Numbered from the stretch's first letter, positions 38,358 through 47,730 are shown. The stretch is 64,000 nucleotides of DNA from Aliivibrio wodanis (GCA_000953695.1 LN554846.1:1612001-1676000), one strand, 5' to 3'. Translations and numbers: made by a program. Notes: a model not told the origin generated them from the sequence alone.

Positions 38358-39395
38358 ATGTTGTTGAAATACATTCCTTATTCAAAATTATTAACCATTA
38401 GTTCACTTTTTCTTATTTTCATAGCACTTAGCTCTATTGCTACAGGGCCAATGAACATTACATTAAATGACAGTTTTAATAGTTTAGCTCCTTGGTCTAC
38501 CATTGAGACCCCTGCTCATATTGATTTGATCATTCACCAAGTTAGATTACCTAGAACCTTATTGTGTATGCTTGTCGGAGCAATTTTGGCTATTTCAGGG
38601 GTGGTTATGCAGGGGTTATTTCGTAATCCATTAGCGGAGCCTGGAATCATAGGCGTCTCTGCAGGTGCTGCGCTTGGTGCTGCTTTGGCAATCGTTCTCT
38701 TTTCATCTATCGCAGAACAATTTCCTTTATTTATGAATTTTGCTGCTGTGCCTATTTTTGCTTTTCTTGGTGGCGCTATCACTACTTTAATCGTCTATCG
38801 CTTAGGAACCAGTAAATTTGGCACCTCAATTACGGTTATGCTGTTAGCAGGTGTTGCTATTAGTGCTTTATCTGGGGCTGGAATTGGCTATTTAAATTTC
38901 ATTGCTGATGATCAAATGCTCCGTGATCTTTCTCTATGGTCAATGGGCTCATTAGCCGGTGCAACATGGCCAGATTTAATGTTGGCAGCAATTGGACTAA
39001 TTGTACTATTGTTTTTATTTATGAAAAACGCATCAGGTCTAAATGCACTACTGCTTGGTGAAGCTGAAGCTAAACACTTAGGTATTAATGTTCAATCTTT
39101 AAAAAAACGTATGATTATTTTAAGCGCTGTTGGGGTAGGGATAACTGTCAGTCTATCTGGCATGATTGGTTTTATCGGCCTTATTATCCCTCACCTTGGT
39201 CGTATGATCGCAGGTCCGAATCATAAAACCTTATTACCGCTCTCTGCACTTCTTGGTGGTTTGCTCTTAACCTGTGCAGATATGTTTGCTCGCGTTGCTG
39301 TTAGCCCTGCTGAATTACCCGTAGGTATTGTTACCGCAATTATTGGAGCTCCTTTCTTTTTATACTTACTTTTCACTCAAAGAGGAAAGATCTAA
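38358..39395 (+). CDS. hutC: Haem ABC transporter permease HutC
   Basis: The 345-residue FecCD-family permease has about ten membrane helices. It shows the family motif RLPRTLLCMLVGAILAISG, then QGLFRNPLAEPGIIGVSAGA, and the ATPase-contact loop near GFIGLIIPHLGRMIAGPNH. It should form a dimer with HutD bound on the cytoplasmic side. Its stop overlaps the first base of the hutD start. Confidence 0.95.
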   Translation: MLLKYIPYSKLLTISSLFLIFIALSSIATGPMNITLNDSFNSLAPWSTIETPAHIDLIIHQVRLPRTLLCMLVGAILAISGVVMQGLFRNPLAEPGIIGVSAGAALGAALAIVLFSSIAEQFPLFMNFAAVPIFAFLGGAITTLIVYRLGTSKFGTSITVMLLAGVAISALSGAGIGYLNFIADDQMLRDLSLWSMGSLAGATWPDLMLAAIGLIVLLFLFMKNASGLNALLLGEAEAKHLGINVQSLKKRMIILSAVGVGITVSLSGMIGFIGLIIPHLGRMIAGPNHKTLLPLSALLGGLLLTCADMFARVAVSPAELPVGIVTAIIGAPFFLYLLFTQRGKI

Positions 39396-40174
39396 TGCCC
39401 AATCACTCTATGGCAATTTCTGCCAAAAAAATCTCTTATCAAGTAAATAATAAGATCATTTTAGATGATCTTAATTTAGACCTTTATTGTGGCGAAGTAA
39501 CGACTCTACTTGGCCCTAATGGTGCCGGAAAAAGTACTTTATTAAAGATCTTGTGTGATGAAATTGAATCTGACAGTGAGATCCGTTATTTCAATAGAAA
39601 GAAAGAAGAGTGGAATAAACAATTATTGGCGCAGCAGTTAGGTATTCTTCCTCAGCAAAGCAGCTTAACCTTTTCATTTACCGTCAATGAAGTGGTAGAA
39701 CTTGGTGGTTTACCTTTAGATCTTCCAAATAAAATATTAAAGCCAATCACACAATCTATGATGCAAAAAACAGGGATAAGCCATCTAGCTGAAAGATTAT
39801 ACCCTTCTCTCTCTGGCGGTGAAAAACAGCGTGTGCATTTAGCTCGTGTATTAACGCAAGTAAGCCAATACCAACAGAAAATTGTGATGCTTGATGAACC
39901 GACCTCTGCATTAGATCTTTCTCATCAACATAATACGTTACGTTTAGCGCGGAAGTTGGCAAATGAAGGAGCTGCCGTTGTGGTGGTATTACATGATTTA
40001 AATTTAGCGGCTCAATACTCAGATAGAGTGATTGTATTGCAAGATGGGAAACTACAAGCGGATGGGAAGCCTTGGGAAGCTATAACAGCAAAGATGATTG
40101 AAAATGTTTACGGACATAAAACCTTAATACAAACACACCCGATGTATGATTTTCCTGTGGTGTACGCGGCTTAG
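39395..40174 (+). CDS. hutD: Haem ABC transporter ATP-binding protein HutD
   Basis: This ATPase shows Walker A GPNGAGKST at about residues 39-47, a Q-loop LGILPQQSS, signature LSGGEKQR, Walker B VMLDEPTSALD and switch His VLHDLNLAAQ. It drives haem import with HutB and HutC. The protein is the last of the tonB-exbBD-hutBCD operon, which shows tight coupling throughout. Confidence 0.95.
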   Translation: MPNHSMAISAKKISYQVNNKIILDDLNLDLYCGEVTTLLGPNGAGKSTLLKILCDEIESDSEIRYFNRKKEEWNKQLLAQQLGILPQQSSLTFSFTVNEVVELGGLPLDLPNKILKPITQSMMQKTGISHLAERLYPSLSGGEKQRVHLARVLTQVSQYQQKIVMLDEPTSALDLSHQHNTLRLARKLANEGAAVVVVLHDLNLAAQYSDRVIVLQDGKLQADGKPWEAITAKMIENVYGHKTLIQTHPMYDFPVVYAA

Positions 40175-40364
40175 ATTATACCATTGCCATTAATTAAATG
40201 GTCTATTTATTACGCAGAAAAACCACTTAAGAGCAAGGCAAAAATTCTGATAAGTAGTTATTCTACTTAAATAATTTTTAACGAAGCTATTATGTGATTT
40301 AACCAGTAATAATGACTAGAGAATTACTGGAATTGGTATTATCTATTCTTCAAATTACAGGCAT

Positions 40365-40392
40365 AAAAAAAGGAGAGCTAGTGCTCTCCTTA
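40365..40392 (-). terminator. Terminator after rplT (possibly shared with hutD)
   Basis: AAGGAGAGC and GCTCTCCTT form a nine-pair stem around TAGT. On the minus strand seven T follow, making it the end of the thrS-infC-rpmI-rplT message. It also lies downstream of hutD on the plus strand. Confidence 0.88.
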
Positions 40393-40423
40393 TTTAGTCT
40401 TAAAGCCTTTGAAACTGTTCTAA

Positions 40424-40777
40424 TTAAAGAGCAGCTTTCGCCTTAGCAACAAGAGCAGCGAATGCTACTTTGTCGAATACAGCGATGTCAGCTAGGATCT
40501 TACGATCGATTTCAATAGATGCTTTCTTAAGACCGTTAATGAAACGGCTGTAAGACATCTCGTTTTGACGAGCTGCAGCATTGATACGAGCGATCCAAAG
40601 TTGACGGAAAACACGCTTTTTGTTGCGACGGTCACGGTAAGCATATTGACCTGCTTTAGTAACTGCCTGGAAAGCTACACGGTAAACACGTGAACGTGCT
40701 CCGTAGTAACCTTTAGCTTGTTTTAGAACTTTCTTATGACGTGCACGAGCTTGTACACCACGTTTTACGCGAGGCAT
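40424..40777 (-). CDS. rplT: 50S ribosomal protein L20
   Basis: The basic 117-residue protein starts [20 protein letters not shown] and has [20 protein letters not shown] and [13 protein letters not shown], unmistakably L20. It binds 23S rRNA early in assembly. In E. coli it also represses rpmI-rplT translation by binding their mRNA. It lies 40 bp after rpmI. Confidence 0.99.
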   Translation of the reverse strand: MPRVKRGVQARARHKKVLKQAKGYYGARSRVYRVAFQAVTKAGQYAYRDRRNKKRVFRQLWIARINAAARQNEMSYSRFINGLKKASIEIDRKILADIAVFDKVAFAALVAKAKAAL

Positions 40778-40817
40778 TGTGTCTCTCCTAAACTAAAATT
40801 AAAATAAATACTAAAAA

Positions 40818-41012
40818 TTATGCGTATGGAAGCATACGTGCAACTGCTGCTACTTCACATTTTGGAAGTAGAGAGTTTGGACGAAGCTGACGCTTGTTTT
40901 TAGTAGTACGTTTAGTCAGGATGTGACGTTTCGTAGCGTGCTTAAATTTGATACCACCAGCAGTTTTCTTAAAACGCTTAGAAGCACCTTTGTTCGATTT
41001 CATCTTAGGCAT
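40818..41012 (-). CDS. rpmI: 50S ribosomal protein L35
   Basis: The 64-residue protein [20 protein letters not shown]... with [15 protein letters not shown] is L35. It lies between infC and rplT, the universal bacterial order. The gap of 108 bp before it may hold part of the L20 operator known from E. coli, though I did not identify the fold. Confidence 0.98.
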   Translation of the reverse strand: MPKMKSNKGASKRFKKTAGGIKFKHATKRHILTKRTTKNKRQLRPNSLLPKCEVAAVARMLPYA

Positions 41013-41120
41013 GATGAATATAACTCCGCATTGTTGCGTGATTAAACATAATAGTAATTAGGCGAATAAAACAGGATAACTGCGAGCAGCTACCCCACTT
41101 TACTACTTGAATGCACTAAA

Positions 41121-41672
41121 TTACTTCTTCTTAGGGGCCAACACCATAATCATCTGGCGACCTTCAATTCTCGTTGGGAAAGATTCAACTAGAGCAAACT
41201 CTTCAGTATCCGCTTTCAAACGATTAAGAACGTCAACACCGATGTTTTGGTGAGCCATTTCGCGGCCACGGAAGCGAATTGTTACCTTCACTTTGTTGCC
41301 GTCTTCAAGGAAACCAGTCAGGTTGCGTAGTTTTACCTGATAGTCTCCAATATCAGTTCCAGGTCTAAATTTAATTTCTTTAGTCTGAACCTGTTTTTGC
41401 TTTTTCTTCTGTTCTTTAGCAGCCTTAGCCTTTTCGAAGAGGAATTTGCCATAGTCCATCACACGACAAACTGGTGGCTCGGCATTCGGGCTGATTTCAA
41501 CTAGATCGACACCTGCTGTAAGTGCAACGTCTAACGCTTCATTTAGTGAAACGACGCCAACTGACTCGCCATCTAGACCTGTAAGGCGCACTTCTTTAAC
41601 GCCAATAATTTCACCGTTTAGACGATGAGCATTTTGTTTTGCCGGCTGTTGGCCTCTTTTTCCGCCTTTAAT
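41121..41672 (-). CDS. infC: Translation initiation factor IF-3, AUU start
   Basis: Read from an ATT at 41672 the protein is 183 residues, beginning [20 protein letters not shown], which lines up with E. coli IF-3 (MKGGKRVQTARPNRINGEI). Internal signatures include [20 protein letters not shown] and [12 protein letters not shown]. The ATG-, GTG- or TTG-led frame would be 156 residues and lose the conserved N-terminal segment. AUU is the known infC start codon in enterobacteria and underlies autogenous control, because IF-3 rejects non-standard starts. The ribosome site GGAGGAATAAGG is made from the last codons and stop of thrS, three bases before the ATT. Confidence 0.93.
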   Translation of the reverse strand: MKGGKRGQQPAKQNAHRLNGEIIGVKEVRLTGLDGESVGVVSLNEALDVALTAGVDLVEISPNAEPPVCRVMDYGKFLFEKAKAAKEQKKKQKQVQTKEIKFRPGTDIGDYQVKLRNLTGFLEDGNKVKVTIRFRGREMAHQNIGVDVLNRLKADTEEFALVESFPTRIEGRQMIMVLAPKKK

Positions 41673-41675
41673 ACC

Positions 41676-43604
41676 TTATTCCTCCACAGTATTGAGCGTT
41701 CGGGTACTAACTTCTTGCTGCAGGAATGCAACAAAATCATCAATTTTAAATTTACCCAAATCTTTACCTTTACGAGTACGTACTGCTATTTCTCCAGCTT
41801 CCATTTCTTGGTCACCACAGACAAGCATGTACGGAACACGTTTCAAAGTATGTTCCCTGATTTTAAAGCCAATCTTCTCATTTCTCAAGTCCGCTTTGAC
41901 TCTAAATCCATTTTTTTGCAGTTTTTTTGCAATTTCTTGTACATAATCGGCTTGTTTGTCTGTAATGCCCATCACAATTGCTTGTTCTGGCGCCAACCAC
42001 GTTGGGAAAAAGCCTGCGTAGTCTTCAATTAAGATACCGATGAAACGTTCAAGAGAACCTAAAATCGCGCGGTGAATCATCACTGGTGTGTGACGTTCGT
42101 TATCTTCACCTACGTAAGTTGCGCCTAAACGCTCTGGTAATGCAAAATCGAGCTGTACTGTACCACATTGCCACGCACGGTCCAGACAATCATGCAAAGT
42201 AAATTCAATTTTCGGTCCGTAGAACGCACCCTCACCCTTTTGAACTTCATAATTGATGTTCATAGATTCTAGCGCAAGGATTAAATCTGCTTCAGCTTTG
42301 TCCCACATTTCGTCAGAACCCACACGCTGTTCAGGACGTGTAGATAGCTTAACTACGATATTTTCAAAACCAAATGTAGTATATGTATCATAAACCATTT
42401 CGATACAAGACTTAACTTCAGCTTGTACTTGAGCTTCTGTACAGAATACGTGTGCATCATCTTGAGTAAAGCCACGAACACGCATGATACCGTGTAGAGC
42501 ACCTGATGGCTCATTACGGTGACATGAACCGAACTCAGCCATACGTAATGGCAGATCACGGTATGATTTCAGACCTTGGTTAAAGATTTGAACGTGACCT
42601 GGGCAGTTCATTGGCTTGATAGCGTATTCACGGTTCTCTGAACTTGTTGTGAACATCGCTTCTGCGTATTTGTCCCAGTGGCCAGAACGCTCCCAAAGTA
42701 CACGATCCATCATTAATGGGCCTTTTACTTCTTGGTAATCGTATTCTGTTAGTTTTTCACGAATAAATACTTCTAGCTCACGGAAGATAGTCCAACCGTT
42801 GTGGTGCCAGAAAACCATACCTGGTGCTTCTTGCTGCATGTGGAACAAGTCAAGATGCTTACCAATTTTACGGTGATCACGCTTTGCAGCTTCTTCTAGG
42901 CGGATAAGGTGTGCTTTAAGCAACTTCTTATCTTGGAATGCTGTGCCGTAGATACGTTGAAGCATTTTGTTGTCGCTGTTACCACGCCAATATGCACCAG
43001 CTACACTCAGAATCTTAAAGTTCTGACAGAAGCTCATGTTTGGAACGTGAGGACCACGACACATGTCGATGTATTCTTCATGGTGGTATAAACCTGGACG
43101 ATCGTCTTTAGAAACGTTTTCGTCAAGGATTTCAATTTTGTAAGTTTCGCCACGAGCATCGAATGCATCGCGAGCTTCTTGCCAGCTTACGTTCTTCTTG
43201 ATTACTTGGTACTTGGTTTTAGCTAGCTCTTTCATACGCTTTTCAATCTTATCAAGATCTTCTTGCGTTAAAGAGTGCTCTAAATCGATATCGTAGTAGA
43301 AACCGTTATCGATAGTAGGACCAATCGCCATTTTTGCTTCTGGGAAAAACTGCTTAACTGCGTGACCTAAAAGGTGCGCACAAGAGTGGCGAATGATTTC
43401 TAAACCATCTTCATCTTTTGCTGTGATGATTTCAAGTTGTGCGTCATTTTCAATTAAATCACACGCATCAACACGAACACCATCAACACGGCCAGCGATA
43501 CAAGCTTTCGCAAGACCTGGGCCGATGTCAGCAGCAACATCCATAGTAGAAACAGCGTTATCGAATTGACGTTGAGAACCGTCTGGAAGAGTAATTACAG
43601 GCAT
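41676..43604 (-). CDS. thrS: Threonine--tRNA ligase
   Basis: At 642 residues it is full-length ThrRS: TGS domain (about residues 1-62, [18 protein letters not shown]), tRNA_SAD editing domain with [17 protein letters not shown], and class II core with motif 2 [26 protein letters not shown]. Zinc ligands are expected in the core (MNCPGH and HRAILGS). A C-terminal anticodon-binding domain of about 100 residues follows. It charges tRNA-Thr and edits mischarged Ser. The gene heads the thrS-infC-rpmI-rplT operon. A tRNA-like hairpin precedes its ribosome site. Confidence 0.98.
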   Translation of the reverse strand: MPVITLPDGSQRQFDNAVSTMDVAADIGPGLAKACIAGRVDGVRVDACDLIENDAQLEIITAKDEDGLEIIRHSCAHLLGHAVKQFFPEAKMAIGPTIDNGFYYDIDLEHSLTQEDLDKIEKRMKELAKTKYQVIKKNVSWQEARDAFDARGETYKIEILDENVSKDDRPGLYHHEEYIDMCRGPHVPNMSFCQNFKILSVAGAYWRGNSDNKMLQRIYGTAFQDKKLLKAHLIRLEEAAKRDHRKIGKHLDLFHMQQEAPGMVFWHHNGWTIFRELEVFIREKLTEYDYQEVKGPLMMDRVLWERSGHWDKYAEAMFTTSSENREYAIKPMNCPGHVQIFNQGLKSYRDLPLRMAEFGSCHRNEPSGALHGIMRVRGFTQDDAHVFCTEAQVQAEVKSCIEMVYDTYTTFGFENIVVKLSTRPEQRVGSDEMWDKAEADLILALESMNINYEVQKGEGAFYGPKIEFTLHDCLDRAWQCGTVQLDFALPERLGATYVGEDNERHTPVMIHRAILGSLERFIGILIEDYAGFFPTWLAPEQAIVMGITDKQADYVQEIAKKLQKNGFRVKADLRNEKIGFKIREHTLKRVPYMLVCGDQEMEAGEIAVRTRKGKDLGKFKIDDFVAFLQQEVSTRTLNTVEE

Positions 43605-43622
43605 GTTTTATCCTTTACAGTG

Positions 43623-43643
43623 GTGTTGCATACGAAGCAACAC
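43623..43643 (-). promoter_or_regulatory. thrS translational operator, tRNA-Thr anticodon-arm mimic
   Basis: On the minus strand GTGTTGC pairs with GCAACAC around the seven-base loop TTCGTAT. Positions 34-36 of that loop, by tRNA numbering, are CGT, the tRNA-Thr(CGU) anticodon. The CGT lies 28-30 bases before the thrS ATG, and an AAGGA ribosome site follows the hairpin. E. coli thrS has the same device: ThrRS binds an anticodon-like arm in its own leader and blocks translation. The Vibrio copy is assigned from this structure and position. Confidence 0.85.
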
Positions 43644-43821
43644 ATGCTAAATTAATAAAGTCTTTAAAATTAAATACTTAATTGCGAATTTTGTATATAT
43701 CTTTACCGTTGGTACAAAGCTCGGTACAAATACAGATGTACGTTACTTAGTATGTGAGCATTGTAACGAATTTAGATGAAATAACAATACGTAGCTTGCA
43801 AAGGTAAATCTAAAAATACTC

Positions 43822-43886
43822 CCTCTATATATAGAGGAAATTAAACCCAACAAATATAACTGTATGCATATACAGCTATATTTGTT
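43822..43886. repeat. Two palindromes between thrS and the methyltransferase gene
   Basis: CCTCTATATATAGAGG (43822-43837) is a perfect 16-bp palindrome. Twelve bases on, 43849-43886 form an inverted repeat of 16 matches in 17 pairs centred on GCAT, followed by five T on the plus strand. The second could be an intrinsic terminator of a short plus-strand RNA, or an operator. No gene lies upstream on that strand. No mobile element end was recognised. Confidence 0.6.
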
Positions 43887-43906
43887 TTTGATACTCTTTA
43901 CTGGTG

Positions 43907-43993
43907 TTTATGCCTTGAGTACCTGAGACCCAAACTATTTTGGAGAGGAAGCATAAAGACTAACCTAGTCACTTCATGTGGCTAGGTATCTTT
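43907..43993 (+). ncRNA. Structured 5' leader of the DNA methyltransferase gene
   Basis: TTTATGC (43907-43913) pairs with GCATAAA (43951-43957) and encloses a CCAAA/TTTGG hairpin (43930-43943). A second strong hairpin follows, ACCTAGTCAC with GTGGCTAGGT (43963-43987). Flanking AAAGA and TCTTT could extend it. The fold sits 30-120 bases before the methyltransferase start. I recognise no known riboswitch class. It may be a regulatory leader or a small RNA ending at the second hairpin. Confidence 0.4.
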
Positions 43994-44025
43994 AATTCAA
44001 GGCTCTATTATCTATGGAGTACCGA

Positions 44026-45072
44026 ATGCACGCACCCATCATAAAAAGTAACTTGCTACATCTAATCAATGGTGATTGCCTTAACCACTTAAAAACATTA
44101 CCAACCAATTCTATTGATCTCATTTTAACTGATCCACCCTACTTTCAAGTAAAGAAGAACGCTTGGGACAATCAATGGCCTAACGTAGAAAGCTTCATGG
44201 CTTGGCTTGATGACGTCTTAGTTGAACTTTGGCGAGTTCTAAAACCCTCTGGAAGCCTATATCTATTCTGTGGGCCTAAGTTGGCCGCAAACACAGAGCT
44301 TTTAATTAAAGCACGTTTCGATGTATATAATCATATTGTATGGGCCAAGCCATCCGGGATATGGAAACGAGCGCATAAACCTAACCTGCGATCTTTTTTT
44401 CCATCAACAGAGCGGATCATATTTGCAGGACATTATGATTCAGAAGGTTTTGCCAAAGGTGCCAACCAATATTCAATTAAGTGTAATGAATTAAAAGCAG
44501 AAGTATTTAAACCTCTTATCGATTATTTTAAAAATGCTCGAGAAGCCCTTGGCATTTCAGCAAAAGATATTAATGAAGCTACCGGCACACAAATGTGCTC
44601 TCATTGGTTTTCATACAGTCAATGGAAACTCCCTACAGAAGAACAATACACCCAGCTACAACTGCTTTTTTCTAAACGTAATCATGCGTTAAATAAAAGT
44701 CATAATGAGTTATGTAACGAATATTCAGCTCTGCAAACAAAGTTCACGGTGCTACTGAAAGAATATGATGATTTAAAGCGAGAGTATGAATTATTAAGAC
44801 GCCCATTCAAAGTTACAGATGAGGTTCCTTATACTGATGTTTGGACCTTTGCTCCTGTTCAATACTATCCAGGCAAACATCCTTGTGAAAAACCTGCGGA
44901 TTTACTCGAACACATAATTAAAACAAGTAGCCGTGAAGGCCAAGTTGTATTAGATGCTTTCATGGGGTCTGGCGCTACTGGTAAATCATGTTTAAAATTG
45001 AATAGAAAATTTATAGGTATAGAAATGGAAGAAGATACTTACCAAAAAGCTGTCGATTACATTTACAAATAG
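44026..45072 (+). CDS. Orphan DNA methyltransferase (DPPY type)
   Basis: Motif IV, LILTDPPYFQVKKNAWD, is near residue 30 and motif I, VVLDAFMGSGATGKSC, is near the C-terminus. This is the order of beta-class adenine-N6 or cytosine-N4 methyltransferases that use S-adenosylmethionine. An insert of about 150 residues between them (including a helical, coiled-coil-like stretch at about 210-260) probably holds target recognition. I prefer the ATG at 44026 with GGAG six bases upstream; the ATG at 44014 overlaps that site. No restriction endonuclease gene is adjacent. The gene is divergent from thrS and at the left margin of accessory DNA, so prophage or island origin is likely. Confidence 0.87.
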   Translation: MHAPIIKSNLLHLINGDCLNHLKTLPTNSIDLILTDPPYFQVKKNAWDNQWPNVESFMAWLDDVLVELWRVLKPSGSLYLFCGPKLAANTELLIKARFDVYNHIVWAKPSGIWKRAHKPNLRSFFPSTERIIFAGHYDSEGFAKGANQYSIKCNELKAEVFKPLIDYFKNAREALGISAKDINEATGTQMCSHWFSYSQWKLPTEEQYTQLQLLFSKRNHALNKSHNELCNEYSALQTKFTVLLKEYDDLKREYELLRRPFKVTDEVPYTDVWTFAPVQYYPGKHPCEKPADLLEHIIKTSSREGQVVLDAFMGSGATGKSCLKLNRKFIGIEMEEDTYQKAVDYIYK

Positions 45073-45077
45073 TCGAT

Positions 45078-45109
45078 AAAAAATAAGCCAGCAAAATATT
45101 TTGTTGGCT
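45078..45109 (-). terminator. Terminator downstream of the PIN-domain gene
   Basis: GCCA[A/G]CAAAAT pairs with ATTTTGTTGGC; on the minus strand it runs into TTATTTTTT. On the plus strand it is just after the methyltransferase stop but lacks a T-run, so the minus direction is favoured. Confidence 0.7.
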
Positions 45110-45213
45110 CTCCTCAAACGATCTTAGATCTAAGATATATTTAATATGAAACTATATAATTAACAACTTGCCAGATATATATATTATCGTTCTCAGATTG
45201 CGCATAAATAGAA

Positions 45214-46614
45214 TTATTGCTCATCATTTTTATCAAGTTCATCAGGGATAAAACTAGATTCTGCAGTATTATCGAATTTAGACAATTTTTTCGCCAGTTG
45301 TTCTTGTCCTTTTAATGCATCATGTTGTTTCGTTATTCGTTCTAAATCGTTCTGCCATAGAGACGCCATATCGGTTTGTTTCGTTATTCGCTCTAAATCG
45401 TTCTGCCATAGTGACGCCATATCGGTTTGTTTCGTTATTCGTTCTAAATCGTTCTGCCATAGAGACGCCATATCGGTTTGTTTCGTTATTCGCTCTAAAT
45501 CGTTCTGCCATAGTGACGCCATATCGGTTTGTTTCGTTATTCGTTCTAAATCGTTCTGCCATAGTGACGCCAGATTGGCTTGTTTCGTTATTCGTTCTAG
45601 AGCATTTTTCCATTTAGACTGTATATTTAAATCGTTCTCTAAATATTCAGCTTCTAACATTGGGTCAACTGTTTTACTTCCGTCTAAATCTTTTTGAATA
45701 TCAGATGTAAGTTTTACTTCTTTAATAACCTCTTCTGAAACATTTTCGTCAAGATATTTATTTGCATTCGTTAAGAAGGATTCTGATTTATATGCATAAA
45801 AACTTTTTAAGTTAGTCTCTCTAAAAATTTCGTCAATTAGTTCAGTTCTCAGGCTGATTGTTTTGCCTTGGTTTTTTTGCCACCAATCTTCCTTATTATC
45901 ATCAGTAATAAAGATCAAATGCTTTATATCAATTAATTTAACATACTCAAGTATTTGTTTCCAAACGATCAAGTCTCCATATTGTCTATGATATTCAACA
46001 CCACTAAAGATATAACTATCATTACCGTTTTTAGCTTTATTAGAATCTTGATATCCTGGTGGGATTTGTTTATTAAAGCGTTCTTTACCTTCTTTTTCTA
46101 TGCTTAATATACATTCTTGGCTTGGAGCTTCACCTACTTTTTCTGCAAATAGATTATCTAACCTATCTCGTAAAAGATCTGTAGTACCAACTTTTATACT
46201 ATCTGCTTCCAAATCATCTAACTCTTTAAAGAACTGTTGACTTAACTCATTAATACCATTGATCAACGAGTCTGGATTAATATGACTATGTCTTTTTTTT
46301 AGTTGTAAATTTTCTAGCTTTTTTTGTAAATCACTAACTGCACTTTCTACAATTTTTTTTGTATCATTAAATTTTTTATGTTGCTCACCCACGACCGTTA
46401 GACGATTTCTTTGATATTCAAGTGCTACATGATGAGGAATCCAGACTCTATCATTAAGCTGCTCCATAACTTTTAGCAAAGATTCACGAGTACTAGATTG
46501 ATATCGATACAGATTTGTTAATACATTTGTATCAAATACAAAGATAGCTTTATCCCAAAGTTCTTCTAATTCAATATCTGCTGGTTGATAAAAGCTTTTA
46601 AATATGTTTTTCAT
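45214..46614 (-). CDS. PIN-like (PIN_8/DUF4935) nuclease with C-terminal tandem repeats
   Basis: The N-terminal half (about residues 1-300) resembles the PIN_8/DUF4935 family: FVFDTNVLTNLYRY with acidic D28, IPHHVALEYQRNR with E66, DSYIFSGVEYHRQYGDLIVW, and FITDDNKEDWW. These acids would bind metal and cut RNA. Residues of about 335-432 are tandem copies of a 17-residue unit, ASLWQNDLERITKQ plus TDM, one partial plus five full. A charged tail follows. PIN_8 proteins are often found in defence islands as putative RNases; the target and trigger here are unknown. It has its own terminator and sits alone between the methyltransferase and a zinc-binding unknown. Confidence 0.72.
   Translation of the reverse strand: MKNIFKSFYQPADIELEELWDKAIFVFDTNVLTNLYRYQSSTRESLLKVMEQLNDRVWIPHHVALEYQRNRLTVVGEQHKKFNDTKKIVESAVSDLQKKLENLQLKKRHSHINPDSLINGINELSQQFFKELDDLEADSIKVGTTDLLRDRLDNLFAEKVGEAPSQECILSIEKEGKERFNKQIPPGYQDSNKAKNGNDSYIFSGVEYHRQYGDLIVWKQILEYVKLIDIKHLIFITDDNKEDWWQKNQGKTISLRTELIDEIFRETNLKSFYAYKSESFLTNANKYLDENVSEEVIKEVKLTSDIQKDLDGSKTVDPMLEAEYLENDLNIQSKWKNALERITKQANLASLWQNDLERITKQTDMASLWQNDLERITKQTDMASLWQNDLERITKQTDMASLWQNDLERITKQTDMASLWQNDLERITKQHDALKGQEQLAKKLSKFDNTAESSFIPDELDKNDEQ
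45325..45612 (-). repeat. 51-bp in-frame tandem repeat inside the PIN gene
   Basis: Copies begin at 45325, 45376, 45427, 45478, 45529 and a partial at 45580, spaced exactly 51 bp (17 codons). Two base variants alternate (CGTTC/CGCTC and ATAGAG/ATAGTG), so units 1-2 match units 3-4 as a 102-bp block. The copies at 45529 and 45580 are more diverged. Confidence 0.95.
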
Positions 46615-46779
46615 TTTTATACCAATTAGTAGCTAGTGTTATGCATCACGGCTTTTAGTTTAGAGTAAAGAATTCTGTTCTATAAAGCAATGCTGGTGGT
46701 GACCATAGAGCCCGAAAAATTTTTATTCCCCGGGATGTAGCCTCGTAAGGCATTGTTTAAGCTCCAGAAGTACCTTATC

Positions 46780-47634
46780 CTAGGCATCAAACTTATATCT
46801 TCGAAGAACAATCAAATCAACATTTGCACACCAAATTACAGGCTTTCCAGAACTCGCATAATAACAGTCACCAATAATCAATGCGTGACAACCTGCTAGT
46901 TGTTCTAATGATTCATTAACTTTAAAATATTCTCTAAATTCTTCAGTTATATCAGGGTTAATCGAAACACTTAAACCATCGCTTCTATTTCCGGCGTTAA
47001 GCCAAAGACGGTCATCTGATGTATATGCCGCATCACTGATAAACCCCCAATAAATTCTATTTTGCCTATCAAGCCCTTCATGCACATCGTTGAAATTAAC
47101 AAATAATTGACTCGCTACTTCTGGTAAATTTGGGTATGGATTATTAGGTATAATTATTTTTGTATTTGAAGAATATAGCTTATCTGACCGAACTAGCTTA
47201 TATAATGTATTCTTAAGTGATAAATGAGCAGGATATTGAACTCCGCCACCTTTTACTTGCTCTGATACTTTTTTCTGCCCTCTAGCTTCTGAGTTTTCAA
47301 ATGGTTTTTGAGGTTCGACATCAACAGAGTAATTAGGGTCAATTCCGCCCAAATCAATAATTATACCACTATCTGGATCTGCGGCTGGTAGCCCATCCGT
47401 TCCGTCGCCCTCCCCAACAACTTCATAAGATGTCGATAAATTACAATCTTCCTTATGATGAGCACAAAAGTGAGGCACTTTGTTGCCATAACTTGATTTT
47501 CTAAACCAAGCATCTCCATCACACTCAGTACATTTTAAATTTCGTCTTTTAATTTTAATTACAGATTCATCTTGAGCAAAGAAATCATCAGCCCGCCATT
47601 CTTTTTCGTCAATTGTACAAAATGCAAAATCCAT
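46780..47634 (-). CDS. Unknown protein with N-terminal CoiA-like zinc-binding motif
   Basis: I do not recognise the whole protein. Residues 30-64 have LKCTECDGDAWFRKS and KVPHFCAHHKEDC, with Cys35, Cys38, His55, His59/60 and Cys64, like the treble-clef zinc motif at the start of CoiA-type and related nuclease-associated proteins. A low-complexity acidic linker follows (about 75-130), then a beta-rich region of about 150 residues with NTKIIIPNNPYPN and YWGFISDAAYTS. No nuclease motif was seen. It lies in accessory DNA between the PIN gene and a small HTH gene, with about 100-165 bp free on each side, so it is probably a separate unit. Confidence 0.6.
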   Translation of the reverse strand: MDFAFCTIDEKEWRADDFFAQDESVIKIKRRNLKCTECDGDAWFRKSSYGNKVPHFCAHHKEDCNLSTSYEVVGEGDGTDGLPAADPDSGIIIDLGGIDPNYSVDVEPQKPFENSEARGQKKVSEQVKGGGVQYPAHLSLKNTLYKLVRSDKLYSSNTKIIIPNNPYPNLPEVASQLFVNFNDVHEGLDRQNRIYWGFISDAAYTSDDRLWLNAGNRSDGLSVSINPDITEEFREYFKVNESLEQLAGCHALIIGDCYYASSGKPVIWCANVDLIVLRRYKFDA

Positions 47635-47730
47635 AACTAATCCTGTTTAATAAGCCACCAAACCATATTACATCCTTATTCTACCCAATTAGTATTAGCT
47701 AATATGAAATTGCTTTTGATATCACAATTT

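Noticed and set aside
43907-43993. CTGAGA word as a sign of a TPP riboswitch in the methyltransferase leader
   Set aside because: The other conserved TPP parts (GGGGTGC and the CCTGATCTGGATAATGCC-like half) are absent.
45325-45612. 51-bp direct repeats as a possible CRISPR array
   Set aside because: The units are contiguous, without unique spacers, and stay in frame inside the PIN gene.
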